From: a virus
IMG/VR virus record: IMGVR_UViG_3300032228_000003
Coordinates: 1-37,764 of that record
DNA length: 37,764 nucleotides
Strand: one strand, 5' to 3'
Part shown: positions 35,495 through 37,764 of the stretch, piece by piece
Position numbering within the stretch: the first letter of the stretch is position 1
Layout of the letters: every line of letters begins with the position of its first letter
Program-made: the position numbers and the translations under genes
Notes under the pieces: model-generated
Told to the model about the DNA's origin: nothing
Databases searched by the model: none
What the model saw: the letters and a program-made list of their open reading frames with translations, nothing else

Positions 35495-37764
35495 TGGCTA
35501 CATGGGAAACCATCACTCCTGCTAAGGAAGATGCAGGATGGGAGACAGTTGCTCCACCTGTAACTACTGAGGCTGTTAACACAGCAGCTTTTAAGAGCAT
35601 AGGAGAAAGTATTCCTACTGTAGTTAAAGAAGCTGCTGGTACAGTGGGCGAAGTAGCACAAGCAGGTTGGGAAGCATTACCAGAACCAGTACAGAAAGCA
35701 GGTCGTGCTACAGGTAACTTCTTACTTGATGCTATTGATATCCTCCAACGTCCATTCCAAGCAACTGCTACCTATGTTAAGGCTTTAGGTACAACAGAAG
35801 AGTCAGAGAAAGGTGCTCCTCTATGGGATATTCTATCTACTGAGAACCTAGCTAAGGCACAACAAGCTGGTATCAAAGGACTTAAAGGACAAGAGAAGGC
35901 TTCTTTTCAAGAGGCTCTTCCTGATCAGTTCCGTAGAGAGAACCCAGTCAAGTCTATGCTCCTTGGTTTCATGGGTGATGTTATCATTGATCCCCTGAAG
36001 GGCGAGGTAATTGCTCCTATATTTAAAACTGTTAAAGCTGCTGCATCTACGGGGGCTGATTCTATTGGTCTGTCCTCTAAGCTTGCTGACAATGAACTAT
36101 ATCGTACTATGGTTCTAAAGACAGGCGATACAGCTGAGGCTAAGAAGCTCTATGATCAATATCGCTTTGCTAAAGACAAGGCTAGAATAGAGAATGTTCG
36201 TAATGCTAAGTCTCTTAACAATGAGATTAAGGCACTATCTAAGCAGACAGACATTCCTGTTAATGAACTCAAGGCTAAGATATTCCAAGACATAGAGACT
36301 GGTTCTTTAAGCGACGATGCTGTAGGTCAGCTAGAGCAGCGTATCGTAGCACAGAATCGTGCAAGACTAGAACAACAACAAGCAGCTGGTATTGAAGTAG
36401 GTGACTTAGGTGATACCTACATGCCACACATAGCTACTAAAGAAGCAGATGATGTCCTGAATAATACAGGTGTTAAGAACTTCTTTGGTATCCGTCCTTC
36501 TGCTAAGACACCTCAAGGTGTTGCTCGTGAGATCGACGGTACTGTAGCTGAGATTAACGCTAAGAATATCTATGGCACTACTAAGTTCTTCCAAGATGAT
36601 CCTGCGATTGCACTTGGTATAGCAGACTTCAATGCTGCTCAGGCTATAGCTGGTCGTAAGTTCTTAGATGATGCTTCTCAGTTTGGTATTAAGGCTGATG
36701 TTGCACCTGCTAGTTACAAAACTATTCCAGAGATTCCTGGTCTCAAGTTTGAACCTGCAGTAGCTAACCAGTTAACACGCTCATACAAGGCACTAACCAA
36801 TCAAGAAGAAATTAATAAGTTCTTGAAGGTGTATGACGGTGCTCAGAACTGGTGGAAGATGTGGTCTTTAGGTATCCGTCCAGCTTACCATGCTAAGAAT
36901 ACTATTGGTAACTTATGGAACAGCTACTTAGGTGGACTTACTACACCTAAACCTTATGGCGATGCTGCTGCATTCCAAGTCAAGGTAGCTAAGAACAACT
37001 TAAGCGGTAAGATTGCTGGCTATCCTACTGAAGAACTGTACGATGCCATGATGACTCGTGGTGTCTTTGGTCAAGGACAGTACGGTGGTGATATTAGTCG
37101 TACATTAGAAAGTCAGATAGCTGGTGGAAATAGAAACCCCTTTACCTTATCCACTAGTAATCCTATTCTGCAAGGCGGTTTTAAGCTAGGTCAGACTATT
37201 GAAGACAATGCTCGTATTGCTTTGTTCATTGATCAGTTAAACAAGGGTGCTTCGTTTGATAAAGCAGGTAACCATGTCCGCAAGTACCTGTTTGATTACG
37301 GTGATGTAAATCCATTCGAGAAAGATGTTCTGAAAAGAGCAATGCCTTTCTATACTTGGTCTCGTAAGAACATTCCTCTGCAGCTGGAAGCATTAGCTAC
37401 GCAGCCTGATAAGATCAACAAGATTAACCTTGCTATTAACAATATCCAGCAAGCTAATCAAGTAGAGCAGCCAGACTTATCTCAAGTACCTGAGTACATC
37501 CGTGAGCAAGCTCCTGTCTATGTTGGATCTAATGCAGAAGCTGGTACTGTATCTGCTATTCCTTTGACTAACTTGATACCTACCTTTGATATTGCAGCTA
37601 TCACTAAGTTCCTCAACACTGAGACAGCTCCTCAAGGTATCCAGAAGGGTAAATTAGGTACAGCTTTGTCTACTGTTATGGGTGGTGTTTCTCCGTTGAT
37701 TAAAGCACCTCTGGAATACCTAGCAAACTACGACTTCTTCCGTAAGAAAACTATTCAAGAAGAA
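35494..37764 (+). CDS. Large internal virion protein, N-terminal part (continues at 1-582)
   Basis: The first 757 codons of the 909-residue protein completed at bases 1-582 (the last 41 codons here repeat 1-123). The TAATG overlap at 35492-35496 sets the start. It opens with MATWETITPAKEDAGWETV, followed by helical regions and GVEVGDLG-like EVGDLGDTYMPHIA. Near residues 600-630 is KYLFDYGDVNPFEKDVLKRA and MPFYTWSRKNIPLQ, a motif conserved in large polyvalent/internal virion proteins of many podoviruses. No lytic transglycosylase motif was found, unlike T7 gp16. Likely part of the ejected channel. Confidence 0.85.
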   Translation, partial: MATWETITPAKEDAGWETVAPPVTTEAVNTAAFKSIGESIPTVVKEAAGTVGEVAQAGWEALPEPVQKAGRATGNFLLDAIDILQRPFQATATYVKALGTTEESEKGAPLWDILSTENLAKAQQAGIKGLKGQEKASFQEALPDQFRRENPVKSMLLGFMGDVIIDPLKGEVIAPIFKTVKAAASTGADSIGLSSKLADNELYRTMVLKTGDTAEAKKLYDQYRFAKDKARIENVRNAKSLNNEIKALSKQTDIPVNELKAKIFQDIETGSLSDDAVGQLEQRIVAQNRARLEQQQAAGIEVGDLGDTYMPHIATKEADDVLNNTGVKNFFGIRPSAKTPQGVAREIDGTVAEINAKNIYGTTKFFQDDPAIALGIADFNAAQAIAGRKFLDDASQFGIKADVAPASYKTIPEIPGLKFEPAVANQLTRSYKALTNQEEINKFLKVYDGAQNWWKMWSLGIRPAYHAKNTIGNLWNSYLGGLTTPKPYGDAAAFQVKVAKNNLSGKIAGYPTEELYDAMMTRGVFGQGQYGGDISRTLESQIAGGNRNPFTLSTSNPILQGGFKLGQTIEDNARIALFIDQLNKGASFDKAGNHVRKYLFDYGDVNPFEKDVLKRAMPFYTWSRKNIPLQLEALATQPDKINKINLAINNIQQANQVEQPDLSQVPEYIREQAPVYVGSNAEAGTVSAIPLTNLIPTFDIAAITKFLNTETAPQGIQKGKLGTALSTVMGGVSPLIKAPLEYLANYDFFRKKTIQEE
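37642..37764. repeat. Terminal direct repeat, right copy
   Basis: Identical to bases 1-123 and in the same reading frame. Removing one copy gives a 37,641-bp circular sequence. Confidence 0.95.

Noticed and set aside
1-37764. CRISPR array, insertion sequence, integrase or attachment site
   Set aside because: No regularly spaced repeats, transposase motifs or recombinase motifs were seen; the genome looks strictly lytic.

Overview
The window is one complete, circularly closed genome of a lytic tailed phage with short-tail (podovirus) gene content. The last 123 bases (37642-37764) repeat the first 123 exactly, so the unit genome is about 37,641 bp, and the gene running off the right end (35494 onward) continues in frame into 1-582 as one 909-residue protein. 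Podovirus assignment rests on a 656-residue portal followed by scaffold and capsid, a T7 gp11/gp12-like pair of tail-tube proteins, large low-complexity internal virion proteins, and a T7-like replication set (family A DNA polymerase, primase-helicase, 5'-3' exonuclease, ssDNA-binding protein, endonuclease VII). No RNA polymerase, integrase or recognisable lysogeny repressor is visible. The absence of an RNA polymerase, together with several near-consensus sigma70 promoters, says transcription is done by the host enzyme. The content resembles the HTVC010P-like group of aquatic podoviruses, with a proteobacterial host likely; that is inference, and the host cannot be read from the sequence.

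Layout: two divergent arms leave a control region of about 0.9 kb (16486-17378). The left arm (minus strand, 16485 down to 1499) is early/replicative. First come many very small proteins, including three coupled membrane micro-proteins, a GP88-family protein and a putative papain-like cysteine peptidase. Then come primase-helicase, DNA polymerase, endonuclease VII, SSB, exonuclease, a PD-(D/E)XK-type nuclease, a metallophosphoesterase, a DUF3310 protein and a B12-dependent ribonucleotide reductase. It ends at a UUCG-loop terminator (1464-1490). The right arm (plus strand, 17379 through the end and on to 1416) is late: terminase subunits, portal, scaffold, capsid, tail fibre, small basic proteins, tail-tube proteins, a His-rich tail-collar protein, internal virion proteins, holin and endolysin.

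Regulation: seven promoters have TTGAC(A/T/G)-N17-TA(T/C)A(A/C)T, and four of them share the core TGTG(G/T)TATAAT. A three-site operator cluster built on the palindrome ACTACTTAGT lies downstream of one left-arm promoter (13.5 kb) and again downstream of the main right-arm promoter (17.3 kb), which suggests one factor controlling both arms. The control region also holds two Fur-box-like palindromes, an array of TGCCTA motifs including three 19-bp palindromes, a terminator-like hairpin, and a GC-richer structured island.

Genes are extremely tightly packed: most left-arm neighbours overlap by ATGA or TAATG, and a dozen genuine genes are only 21-58 codons long. Several start sites were chosen here because a promoter or Shine-Dalgarno sequence contradicts the longest open frame.
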